Assembly: GCA_029259715.1 (NCBI GenBank)
Contig: JAJDEP010000003.1
Location: 1 to 64,000, forward strand
Source of the DNA: Planctomycetota bacterium
GTDB taxonomy: Bacteria; Planctomycetota; B15-G4
Length of the DNA: 64,000 bases
Direction: 5' to 3'
Part shown: positions 27,525 through 35,791 of the stretch, one piece after another
Layout: every line of letters begins with the position of its first letter
Numbering within the stretch: the first letter of the stretch is position 1
The notes under the pieces: model-generated
What the model was told of the DNA's origin: nothing
Databases searched by the model: none
The model's input: the letters and a program-made list of their open reading frames with translations, nothing else
Made by a program: the position numbers and the translations under genes

Positions 27525-28489
27525 GCGACGTCGTCCGCGTCCCGGTCGAGCTCCTCGGACCGGGGCATGTCGCGTCGGTCCGGCAAGCGGCCCAGCGGGC
27601 CGCGGCTGCCCCTGAGCTGTCCGGCCAGCTGGGCCCGGCGCAGGGCCCACGCCTTGCGCAGCGCCCGCGGCTCGCGGTCCTCAGGGAAGGCCGACAGCCA
27701 GCGCACGTCGCGCAGCACCTCGCTGAACAACCCCTTGAGAGCGGCGAGCCGCCCTGAGCGTACGCGCAACCCGAAGCGCTCGCGGAAGAAGCGGGCGTCC
27801 ACCCGGTAGCGCTCGAAGACGCCTTCGGGGTCGTACTCGTGGCCGTGCTCCACCACCGCGTCGGGGACGTGCACGAGCTGCCAGCCGGCACTGAGCAGGT
27901 CGAAGGCCAGCAGTGCGTCCTCACCGTGGTTGGTCGGGCGGAAGCCGCTGCGGCGGAAGACATCGCCCCGCACCGCGGTGCACACATCGTCGAGCATGAG
28001 CAGCTCGCGCCACTCGCTCGGCTCCATGGTGGCCGCCTCGATGGAGCTGAAGGGGCCGGTCTCGTAGGCCTCGTCATCGGCGAAAGGCGACATGGCCACC
28101 GTCGACTGGGTCAGGAAGCTGGCCCCCTCGGGGGGCACCTGACGCGCCGTCCCCGCCGCGACACCCTTGCGCGCCACCGCCGCGGCCAGGTTGGCGAAGC
28201 AGTCGTCGTCGAGGGGCACGGCGTCCTGCACCAGGAACACGATCACGTCCACGGGCGGGAGGGCCGCCGCCGCCTGGTTGCGCGTCACCCCGTGGTCGAA
28301 GGTCTCGGGCGTGATCGAGACCACGTCGGCACCGGCGGAGCGCGCCCGCTCGGGCGTCCCGTCGTCGCTGCCCGAGTCGATCACGACGAAGGCGTCGGGC
28401 GCCGGCCTCTGGGCGGCGATGCCCTCGAGGCACTCGACGAAACGCTCCCCGCCATTGCGGGTGGGGACCACGACCCCGACGCTCGTCAT
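27521..28489 (-). CDS. GT2 glycosyltransferase, paralogue of the fusion's GT2 half
   Basis: 322 residues. VGVVVPTRNGGERF, VIDSGSDDGT, ETFDHGVTRNQ and VFLVQDAVP align in order with the N-terminal domain of the next gene, so the two are paralogues. The FDHGxTRN and QDAxP signatures are typical of rhamnosyltransferase-like GT2. A basic C-terminal segment (LRKAWALRRAQLAGQLRG) may bind the membrane. The gene is coupled to the fusion gene by ATGA and lies 25 bases downstream of the coiled-coil gene. Confidence 0.87.
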   Translation of the reverse strand: MTSVGVVVPTRNGGERFVECLEGIAAQRPAPDAFVVIDSGSDDGTPERARSAGADVVSITPETFDHGVTRNQAAAALPPVDVIVFLVQDAVPLDDDCFANLAAAVARKGVAAGTARQVPPEGASFLTQSTVAMSPFADDEAYETGPFSSIEAATMEPSEWRELLMLDDVCTAVRGDVFRRSGFRPTNHGEDALLAFDLLSAGWQLVHVPDAVVEHGHEYDPEGVFERYRVDARFFRERFGLRVRSGRLAALKGLFSEVLRDVRWLSAFPEDREPRALRKAWALRRAQLAGQLRGSRGPLGRLPDRRDMPRSEELDRDADDVA

Positions 28490-28514
28490 GGGCTCGCGTG
28501 GAGGTTGGGTCGGC

Positions 28515-29588
28515 TCACGACTTCTTCTTGCCCCGGAAGGGGCGCGTCAGCGTGCGGTAGATGCGGTACGGCAGGCTGACCCAGATGCGGCTCAGCTCGG
28601 CCTCGATGCGCTGGATGTGGGTGGTCTTCTCGTTGAGGGCCTTCCACAGGTCCTCGATGTTCTGCTCGAGCCGGGAGGCGCCGTCCACGATGGCGTCCTT
28701 CTCGCGCCGCAGCATGTCGAGCTCGCGGGACTGCTCGTTGAGGAAGGCCACCGCCTGCTCGGCAGCCACCAGCCGGCCGCGCACGTCCGACTGCCAGTCG
28801 GGATCGACGCTCCACGCCGATTCGCGCACCACGCCGAGACCGTCCCGCAGGTCGACCAGGCTCTCCCGCAGCCGGGCGATGCCCGTCGTCACCTCGTCGA
28901 GCGAGGCCGCCAAGGTGGAGAACTCCTCGTGCGCCGTCGCGATCATGGCGTCGTCCTGCGAGCGCCCGGCATGGCGGGCCACGGACGCCGCCGCATGGGC
29001 CTCGCGCTGCTCGTCCGCTGCCGATCCGTCGTCGTCGGGTGCACCGTCGTCGGATGCTTCGTCAGGCGTGGCGGCGGGCTTCTGCTCCGGAGCCAATGGC
29101 GCCTCGGCGCCGGCTTCGACCTCCGTGACCTCGCCCGACAACACCAACCGCCGGACGCACCCCCCCAGCCTCCCGCTCACGGCGCCCAGCCCGCCCTCGG
29201 TCTCGCCGATGTCCTCGTCGAGACGGGTGAGCATCTTGTCGATGCGATTCCAGGCCGTCTCGGCCTGCACCGGCACCAGCAGCTTGGGCGGCTTCAATTC
29301 GAAGGTGTCGCGGGTGATGCGCTTCTCGCGGAACAGGTCGGCGATCTCGGTCACCTTGCCCAGCCGGTGCAGCTGTTCCTCAAGGCGGTGGTTGGCCTCG
29401 ATCAGGTGGTAGATCTGACCCACCAGGTGAGCCTCGTGGCGGCGCACGGCCTCTGTGCTAGCGCCTGCCGCGCCATTGGACGGCCCGGCCGGGGAGGACT
29501 GGCTCGCCTTGCCGGACGGGCCCGCGCCCTTGCCTTGGCCGTCCAGCTCACCGCCCGACCCATCGCCCGGCTTGCCGTCGGTGCTCAT
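28515..29588 (-). CDS. Coiled-coil protein embedded in the glycosyltransferase operon
   Basis: 357 residues with no catalytic motif. Residues 1-45 are Gly/Ser-rich low complexity. A coiled coil follows around residues 45-85. An acidic, Ala-rich linker lies near 160-200, and a longer heptad-rich region runs from about 215 to 330. The C-terminus is aromatic and basic (WVSLPYRIYRTLTRPFRG, KKKS), suited to contact a membrane surface. Start ATG 29588 overlaps the GT4 stop as ATGA. Inferred role: scaffold or length-control partner for the adjacent glycosyltransferases. I recognise no named family. Confidence 0.68.
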   Translation of the reverse strand: MSTDGKPGDGSGGELDGQGKGAGPSGKASQSSPAGPSNGAAGASTEAVRRHEAHLVGQIYHLIEANHRLEEQLHRLGKVTEIADLFREKRITRDTFELKPPKLLVPVQAETAWNRIDKMLTRLDEDIGETEGGLGAVSGRLGGCVRRLVLSGEVTEVEAGAEAPLAPEQKPAATPDEASDDGAPDDDGSAADEQREAHAAASVARHAGRSQDDAMIATAHEEFSTLAASLDEVTTGIARLRESLVDLRDGLGVVRESAWSVDPDWQSDVRGRLVAAEQAVAFLNEQSRELDMLRREKDAIVDGASRLEQNIEDLWKALNEKTTHIQRIEAELSRIWVSLPYRIYRTLTRPFRGKKKS

Positions 29589-30970
29589 GGCCCCGTCTCC
29601 GGGGCGGCCACCGCCCCGCTCGCGACGCCGCCACCGCCGGCGTTCGCCGCGGCCCGCTCCCACAAGGCGATGAAGTCGTCGGCGTTCTCGTCCAGCGTGC
29701 GCACGTGTCCGATGCCCTCCACCAGTCGACTCAACAGATCGGGGTCATCCTCGAATTCCTGGAGCACGTTGGCTAGTGCCCCGGGGTCGCCGGCGGCGAA
29801 GGTGCGCCCATTGACGCCGTCGTCCACCAGTTCGGTCAGTCCGCCCCGGTCCGACGCGATCACCGGACGCCCGGCGCTGAAGGCCTCCAGCACCACGAAG
29901 GGCGTGTTCTCGTACCAGAGCGACGGCACCACCAGCACGTCGATGGACGAGAGCACCGACGCCAGCTCGGCGTGCTGGAAGGGCCCCATGAAGTTGATGC
30001 GCGGGTCCATCTCGGCGAAGGCGCGCACCCGCTTGGCGTACTTGGGGAAGTGCTCCATGTTGCCGCGCACCACCAGGCCGAAGCCCGGCGCCTTCTTCTC
30101 GCGGAAGGCCGAGATGAGCACCTCGACCCCCTTCTGCGGGTTGATCGACCCCAGGTACCCGAAGGTCACCGTGCCCTCGCCGTGGACCGGCACGTTGCGG
30201 CTCACGCCCAGCAGCGGATCCACGCCGTAGGGGATGTTGAGCATCTGCTCGCGGCGATAGCCGAAGTCGACGAACAGGTTCTGGAGGAACTTGCTCGGCG
30301 CCACCAGGCCGGTGACCTGGTCGAGGGTCTCGCGGATGAAGCGCGGGCGCACGTGCAGGGCCTCGCGACGCAGCGCCACCTCGGCGTGGTTGAGGTCGGT
30401 GAGCGTCCGCTCGGGCAGGGGCGCCTCCACGAAGCCGTCGCGCTTGCTGAACAACCGCAGAGCGTCGTAGGCGAAATTGTTCACCGAGAGGCACTCGAGG
30501 CAGGCGTCGGTCTCGGGGCCCGCGCACAGGCTGCCGTCGTGCCGCAGCAGCTGCACCGTGGGGCACAGGAACCAGAAGTCCATCATCTGCACATAGGTCG
30601 GGATGCCGCGAGCGCTGCACTCCTCGACCACCGAGAGTCCGAGGCCCATGAGGTGGAAGATGTGCACCACGTCCGGCTTGTGCTCGTCGAGCCACTCGCC
30701 GAAGACCTTGCCCAGGAAGACGTTGTAGTAGTCGTTGAGCGCGTTGTTGGGCACCAGCCCGTCGAAGAACGACAGCCGGGTGACCGGCACGCCGTCGATG
30801 GGCTCGTCCACGAGGCGCAGGGCCGTGCGCTGGTGCGGGTCGGGCTCGAAGGTGAACACGTCGACGTCGACGCTGCGGTTGCGCAGGATCATCGCCAGCC
30901 GGTGGGCGTACAGCTCCGTGCCGGTGTTGTACCGGGGCGGATACTGATGGACGACGAAGGCGACCTTCAC
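29585..30970 (-). CDS. GT4 glycosyltransferase
   Basis: 461 residues, GT-B fold. The acceptor-side N-terminus is KVAFVVHQYPPRYNTGTELY. The donor side has FGYLGSINPQKGVEVL and VPSLWYENTPFVVLEAF, with the E-x7-E type motif of retaining GT4 enzymes. A cysteine set at residues 136, 149, 157 and 160 follows DFWFLC. It uses a nucleotide sugar at the inner membrane face (family knowledge); sugar identity is unknown. It overlaps the coiled-coil gene downstream and the GT4 upstream, both by ATGA-type junctions. Confidence 0.9.
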   Translation of the reverse strand: MKVAFVVHQYPPRYNTGTELYAHRLAMILRNRSVDVDVFTFEPDPHQRTALRLVDEPIDGVPVTRLSFFDGLVPNNALNDYYNVFLGKVFGEWLDEHKPDVVHIFHLMGLGLSVVEECSARGIPTYVQMMDFWFLCPTVQLLRHDGSLCAGPETDACLECLSVNNFAYDALRLFSKRDGFVEAPLPERTLTDLNHAEVALRREALHVRPRFIRETLDQVTGLVAPSKFLQNLFVDFGYRREQMLNIPYGVDPLLGVSRNVPVHGEGTVTFGYLGSINPQKGVEVLISAFREKKAPGFGLVVRGNMEHFPKYAKRVRAFAEMDPRINFMGPFQHAELASVLSSIDVLVVPSLWYENTPFVVLEAFSAGRPVIASDRGGLTELVDDGVNGRTFAAGDPGALANVLQEFEDDPDLLSRLVEGIGHVRTLDENADDFIALWERAAANAGGGGVASGAVAAPETGP

Positions 30971-32334
30971 GACGTCTCTCCACCAGGTGGCTGGGAATGG
31001 GGTGATCCGAGACCGGGCGGCTGCGAGCCCGAGAGCACGCGATCATAGTGACCGAGCAGCTCATCGGCAGCCTCGCCTTCGTCGCGGACGTCCTGCGGCG
31101 AACCGGCGAGACGGCGGCAGAGGACGGGATGGTCCGCCAGGCGCCGGAGGCACGCGGCCAGGGCCTCGCTGTCCCCCGCCGCGAAGAGCAGGCCGTTGAC
31201 CTCGTGGCGCACGGCCTCGGACATGGCGCCGTGGTCGGCCGCGATGACTGGCAGCCCGGCCAGGAAGGCCTCGCGGATGGTCAGGCCATAGGCCTCGTAC
31301 CAGAGTGAGGGCACCACCAGCACATCGAGCCCGGCCAGGATCTGCGGCAGCTGCTCGTTCTCGTAGCGGCCGTGCAGGGTGATGGCCGTCTCGTAACCCT
31401 TTCGGAGGCCCTGCAATCGCTCGCCGTAGGTCGTGTCGTGGTGGAAGGGCAGCACTTCCCCCCAGACATCGAGTCGCAGCCCCATGGGATCGCCCAGGCG
31501 CCGGAAGGCCTCCATCACGATGTGCACGCCCTTGGACGGGATCACGCTGCCGACGAAGCCGATGCGCAGGCCGTCGCGTCCGGCCTCGCGGCGCGGCCCG
31601 TGCGCCTCCAGCGCTCGCGCCCAGGCCGCCTTGGGCAGCCCGTTCTCCACCACCGCCACGGACGCGGCCGGCATGCCGTAGTCGAGGTACATGCGCCGCA
31701 TGAAGGCCGACGGCGTGAAGGCCATGTCGAGAGAGGCGAGCACCGCGGCCACCCGGCCGTGATAGGCCTCGAGGCGACCGAGGTCGAGGGCGTCGCGCTC
31801 CTCCGCCGCGGCGGCGGGCGCGGCCGAGCGCCCCAACACGTGGGGCCACAGCTCGCGCAGGCAGGGCATGCACTTGGTCAGCCGGATCTCCGGGCACAGG
31901 TCGAGGCCCGCCGTGATGCGCTGTCCCCGCGGGCACCCCATCCAGAAGTCGTGCAGCGTCATGACCACGGGCACGCCGGCCGTTTTGCACGCATCCACCA
32001 GCCCCACCGAGAGGCAGGTCAGATGGTGCACGTGGACGATGTCGGGGCCCACACGCGCCAGCTCCCGGGCGAAGGCCGCGGTGATGGCCGGGTTGTCGTA
32101 CATGAGCTCGAAGCGCGTGGCGTCCTCGAAGGTGTTGCCAAGGCGCGTCACCGCGACGCCGTCGACCTCGTCGCGCAGCACGGCGAGGTGCTCCGGCTCG
32201 GGCCGCGTGCTGCGCGTGAACACCGCGCACTCGTGGCCCGCGGCCGTCATGGCCCGGGCCAGCCCGGCCACGTGCAGCTCCACACCCCCGACGTTGTCGG
32301 GCAGGTAGGCGGCGGTGACGAAGAGGATGCGCAC
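30967..32334 (-). CDS. GT4 glycosyltransferase
   Basis: 455 residues, start GTG 32334 directly before the first beta strand RILFVTAAYLPDNVGGVEL. VHVHHLTCLSV, GFVGSVIPSKGVHIVMEAF and VPSLWYEAYGLTIREAF are standard GT4 motifs. The four-cysteine motif sits at Cys134, 147, 155 and 158 after HDFWMGC. The frame extends 73 codons upstream but into the peptidase gene's territory with shadow-like composition, so I reject that extension. It is separated from the peptidase gene by 29 bases. Confidence 0.9.
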   Translation of the reverse strand: MRILFVTAAYLPDNVGGVELHVAGLARAMTAAGHECAVFTRSTRPEPEHLAVLRDEVDGVAVTRLGNTFEDATRFELMYDNPAITAAFARELARVGPDIVHVHHLTCLSVGLVDACKTAGVPVVMTLHDFWMGCPRGQRITAGLDLCPEIRLTKCMPCLRELWPHVLGRSAAPAAAAEERDALDLGRLEAYHGRVAAVLASLDMAFTPSAFMRRMYLDYGMPAASVAVVENGLPKAAWARALEAHGPRREAGRDGLRIGFVGSVIPSKGVHIVMEAFRRLGDPMGLRLDVWGEVLPFHHDTTYGERLQGLRKGYETAITLHGRYENEQLPQILAGLDVLVVPSLWYEAYGLTIREAFLAGLPVIAADHGAMSEAVRHEVNGLLFAAGDSEALAACLRRLADHPVLCRRLAGSPQDVRDEGEAADELLGHYDRVLSGSQPPGLGSPHSQPPGGETS

Positions 32335-32363
32335 GGGGGGCGGTCGTCGGGAGGGGGCTCGGC

Positions 32364-34385
32364 TCAGCGCCGCAGCCAGGCCTCGAAGGCGTCGAAGGCC
32401 GCCGGCCGACCGAGGAAGTCGGCCATCAGGTCGGCGGCGTCCTTGCTGCCTCCGGGCTGGAGCACGCACTCGCTGTATCGGCGCGCGACGGCCGCATCCA
32501 TGACGTCGTCTCCGAAGGCCGCGTAGGCGTCCTTGGCCAGGACCAGCGACCACATGTAGGTGTAGTAAAGGGCCGTGTAGCCCTCGAGGTGCCCGAAGGA
32601 GGCCTGAAAGGCCGTGCCCTCCTCGTGGGGGAATGCCGGCAGCTTGTCGGCGCGCAGGGCCTGCATGGCCGCCGTCGTGTCGAGGTCGGCCGGGTCGCGG
32701 TCGTAGAAGTGCAGTGAGACCGCGGCGTAGTACATCTGGATCGCCGCCTGGATGCCCTTGCCGTAGTCGCCCGCCTCATTCATGCGCGCCACCAGGTCGG
32801 CGGGGATGACCTCGCCCGTCTCGTGGTGCCGCGCGAACTTCGACAGCACGCCGAAGTCCCGCCCCCACTCCTCGAAGAGCTGACTGGGAACCTCGACGAA
32901 ATCCCACTCGGTGGAGATGCCGGCCACGGCCAGGTAGGGCTGGCGCCCGGCCATGATGAAGTGCATCAGGTGGCCGAACTCGTGGAAGAAGGTGCGCAGC
33001 TGGTCGGGTTCGAGCAGGCCGGGGTTGCCGGTGGCCGCGTCGGGCTGCGGGAAGTTGCACACGAGCGAGGCCTGGGCGAACTGGCGCAGCGGACCGCTCC
33101 GGCTCTCCCCCGCCGCCGGCCCCAGCCCGTCGATGAGGTGGAACATGGCCGCGTGCTTGAACTTGTCCTTGCGGCTGTGCATGTCGAGGAAGAAGCGGCC
33201 CACCACTTCGTCGCCGTTGCGCACGTCCCACACCTCGACGTCGGGGTGCCAGGGCGTCACGTCGGCCCGCGCGAAGGTCACGCCGTAGACGGTCTCGGCC
33301 GTGGCCAGCACGCCGTCGCGCACCGCGTCATAGGGCAGGTAGGGGCGCACCTCGCGGGCGTCGAAGTTCCAGCGCTCGCGGCGGATCTCCTCGGCGTAGA
33401 AGGCCCGGTCGTAGTCGCGCAGCCCGTCGCAGTCGGGGACATCGCGCTGCAACCGCTCGAGCAGCTCGGCCGCCTCCTGCTCGAGACGCGGGCGGGCCAG
33501 GTCGGCCACGCGATCGATGAACTTGCCGGCCGCGTCGGCCGACCCGATCATCTTGTCCTCGGTGACGAAGGCGGCCCAGTGCGGGTAGCCCAGCAGCGTC
33601 GCCAGCTCGTGGCGGATGGCCAGCATGCGGTCGAGCACGGGCAGGTTCTGCGGCGCCGCCCGCGAGATATAGGTGCGGTGCATGGCCGCGCGCAGATCGC
33701 GGTCCTGGGCGTACTTGATCACGGGCAGGTAGTCGGTGGGCTGGGTCGACAGGGTGACGGTGCCGTCGGCGTCCACGTGATCGGCGATCCAATCCTCGGG
33801 CAGCCCCTCCAGACCCGCGCGGCCCTTCGGCACGGGCACGTCGCGCACGTCCTCGGCGATGTTGCGGCTGAACTCCTGCCCCACCTTGACCAGTTCCTCC
33901 TGCAGCGCCCGCACCCGCTGGCGCGTGTCTTCGTCGCGGTCGACGCCGGCGCGGCGGTAATCGCGCACCGCGTGCTCGATCACCCGGGCCGTGACCGGGT
34001 CGGGGGCGTCGGCGAGGTCGAGGGCGTCGAGGCGGTCGTAGGCCTGCCGGTCGAGGCTCAGCTCCGTGGCGAAGCTGCTGATGGCCTGCTCGAGGCTCGC
34101 CGCCTGCTCGCGCACGCCCCCGTCGGGGTGCACCTGGAAGAACAGGTTGGCCAGGGCCGACGAGCGCGACAGGGGCCGGGCGATGGCGTCGAAGGCCTCG
34201 GTGACCTCGGCGAATGACGCCGACGCCGGCAGGTCCTTGAAGGCCTGCAGGGCCGCCCGGGACGCGGCGAGATCCTCCTCACCGGCCGCGGCCAGGCCGG
34301 CGGCGTCGGTGGTGAGCAGGGGGGAGAGGCTGTCGGCCCCCGCCGTCATCGGCGAGGCGCTGGGGGTGCGGGGGGATGGGTTCAT
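32364..34385 (-). CDS. M3-family oligopeptidase (oligopeptidase A / Dcp-like)
   Basis: 673 residues, the usual M3 length. The zinc motif HEFGHLMHF has His468, Glu469 and His472, with the third ligand in the downstream helix region. FLDMHSRKDKFKHAAMF and GYTALYYTYMWSL match thimet-oligopeptidase-like enzymes. They cut short peptides in the cytoplasm or periplasm; I see no signal peptide, so cytoplasmic is more likely. The gene sits between GT4 genes but is probably housekeeping. ATG 34385 lacks a clear ribosome site; ATG 13 codons on is an alternative. Confidence 0.92.
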   Translation of the reverse strand: MNPSPRTPSASPMTAGADSLSPLLTTDAAGLAAAGEEDLAASRAALQAFKDLPASASFAEVTEAFDAIARPLSRSSALANLFFQVHPDGGVREQAASLEQAISSFATELSLDRQAYDRLDALDLADAPDPVTARVIEHAVRDYRRAGVDRDEDTRQRVRALQEELVKVGQEFSRNIAEDVRDVPVPKGRAGLEGLPEDWIADHVDADGTVTLSTQPTDYLPVIKYAQDRDLRAAMHRTYISRAAPQNLPVLDRMLAIRHELATLLGYPHWAAFVTEDKMIGSADAAGKFIDRVADLARPRLEQEAAELLERLQRDVPDCDGLRDYDRAFYAEEIRRERWNFDAREVRPYLPYDAVRDGVLATAETVYGVTFARADVTPWHPDVEVWDVRNGDEVVGRFFLDMHSRKDKFKHAAMFHLIDGLGPAAGESRSGPLRQFAQASLVCNFPQPDAATGNPGLLEPDQLRTFFHEFGHLMHFIMAGRQPYLAVAGISTEWDFVEVPSQLFEEWGRDFGVLSKFARHHETGEVIPADLVARMNEAGDYGKGIQAAIQMYYAAVSLHFYDRDPADLDTTAAMQALRADKLPAFPHEEGTAFQASFGHLEGYTALYYTYMWSLVLAKDAYAAFGDDVMDAAVARRYSECVLQPGGSKDAADLMADFLGRPAAFDAFEAWLRR

Positions 34386-34437
34386 CCGGGGGATGATAGC
34401 GGTCCGGATGCGGTTCCGAGAATCCGAACAGCCCGTG

Positions 34438-35772
34438 TCAGCCGGCGAGCTCCCCCATCAGCCGTTCGAGCAGCGCCACATCGTCCTCGATGGGTTTGAC
34501 CGCCGGGATGCTGCGACGCAGCGCATCGACCAGGCCCGGGTCGTCGACGAGTGCACGGATCAGCCCGGCCAGCGCGACGTGGTTGCCCGGCGGAAAGGTC
34601 CGGCCCCCGCCGTGGCTCACGAGCTCCGCCATGCCGCCGCGGTCGGAAGTGAGCACCGGGATGCCGCGCTGGTGCGCCTCATGGATGGTGAGCGGGCTGT
34701 TCTCCCACCACAGGGACGGCACCACCATTAGGTCGAGCCCGGCGAGCACCTGCTCGCGCTCGCTCGGAGCGAAGGGCCCGACCAATTCCAGCGCCGGCAC
34801 CCGCGCCGCCAGGGCGCGCAGGCGTTCGGCCAAGTCCGGAAACCAGTCGAGGTGACCGTGGAATGTGGCGCGCAGCCGCTCGGGTCCGAGGCCGCTGGAC
34901 TCGACCGCGCGCGCGAAGACCTCGGGGCCCTTGTAGTCGCTGAGCGTTCCCACGTAGCCGATGCGCAAGGGAGCGTTTGCCGCCGGGCGCCCGGCTCCAC
35001 CCGATGGCCCCGCCCCACCCGACCGGTTCGCCCCGCCCACGGAAAGGGTCTCCACCGCCGGAAACCCGTAGTCTGACATCACCACCTTCTCGCGCGGGAA
35101 GCCGGCGCCGATGAAGCGCTCGCCCAGGAAATTCGACGGCGCGATGAAGCGGCTCACCAGCTCGACCGCCCCCGCCATGTCGGCCGCGCGCCCTTCGAGC
35201 GCCCGGGCGAACCAGCGCCGGTCGCCGAGGTCGGCGTGGCTGTTCCCGCAGGCGGCGTCGCTCCAGCGCTCGCGGTCGATGGGATAGATGTCGACGCAGC
35301 GGGCGCAGCTGCGGGCCTCGGCGGTCTCGCAGGCCTTGCCGTCGGGGTCGAACATGAGCCCGGCCCGCGGACACAACCACCAGTATTCGTGCAGCGTCAT
35401 CACCACGGGGATGCGTCGGGCGTGGGCGGCCTTCAGCGTCGAGACCCCCCCGACGAATTGCAAGCCCTGCACGTGCACGAGGTCCGGCGCGAAGCGCTCC
35501 AGCACACCGTCGAAGACGGCGGCCATCTGCGGGTCGTCCCACTGCTCGGAGAGGTCGTGGTAGATGCGGTTGTAGATGGCCTCGAAGACGGGGATGCCGT
35601 CGTGCTCGCGCTCGGTGAGGCTCCACTGCTCGAGATCGCGGTTTTCCTCGCAGGTGAACACCGCCACCTCATGGCCCGCGTCGGCCAGGGCCCGGCACAA
35701 GTTGGCGGTGTAGATCTCCGACCCGGCCGCGTGCAGCGGCAGGTAGTCGTGGATCACCTGCAGGACGCGCAA
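34438..35772 (-). CDS. GT4 glycosyltransferase
   Basis: 444 residues from a probable TTG start at 35772, directly before the first strand RVLQVIHDYLPLHAAGSEIY; the start is the least certain of the GT4 set and lies 19 bases after proS. VHVQGLQFVGGVSTL, IGYVGTLSDYKGPEVFARA and VPSLWWENSPLTIHEAH are GT4 motifs. The cysteine set is at residues 134, 148, 156 and 159 after HEYWWLC. A Gly/Ala/Ser-rich insert before the donor domain (around GGANRSGGAGPSGG) is low complexity. It is separated from the main clusters by the M3 peptidase gene. Confidence 0.88.
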   Translation of the reverse strand: MRVLQVIHDYLPLHAAGSEIYTANLCRALADAGHEVAVFTCEENRDLEQWSLTEREHDGIPVFEAIYNRIYHDLSEQWDDPQMAAVFDGVLERFAPDLVHVQGLQFVGGVSTLKAAHARRIPVVMTLHEYWWLCPRAGLMFDPDGKACETAEARSCARCVDIYPIDRERWSDAACGNSHADLGDRRWFARALEGRAADMAGAVELVSRFIAPSNFLGERFIGAGFPREKVVMSDYGFPAVETLSVGGANRSGGAGPSGGAGRPAANAPLRIGYVGTLSDYKGPEVFARAVESSGLGPERLRATFHGHLDWFPDLAERLRALAARVPALELVGPFAPSEREQVLAGLDLMVVPSLWWENSPLTIHEAHQRGIPVLTSDRGGMAELVSHGGGRTFPPGNHVALAGLIRALVDDPGLVDALRRSIPAVKPIEDDVALLERLMGELAG

Positions 35773-35791
35773 CGTCAGCGGCCGGTGCGCA

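Noticed and set aside
25612-28077. 821-codon minus frame overlapping the GT2-GT4 fusion
   Set aside because: Same strand, other frame; Arg/Gly-rich without motifs, while the fusion frame has full GT2 and GT4 motifs.
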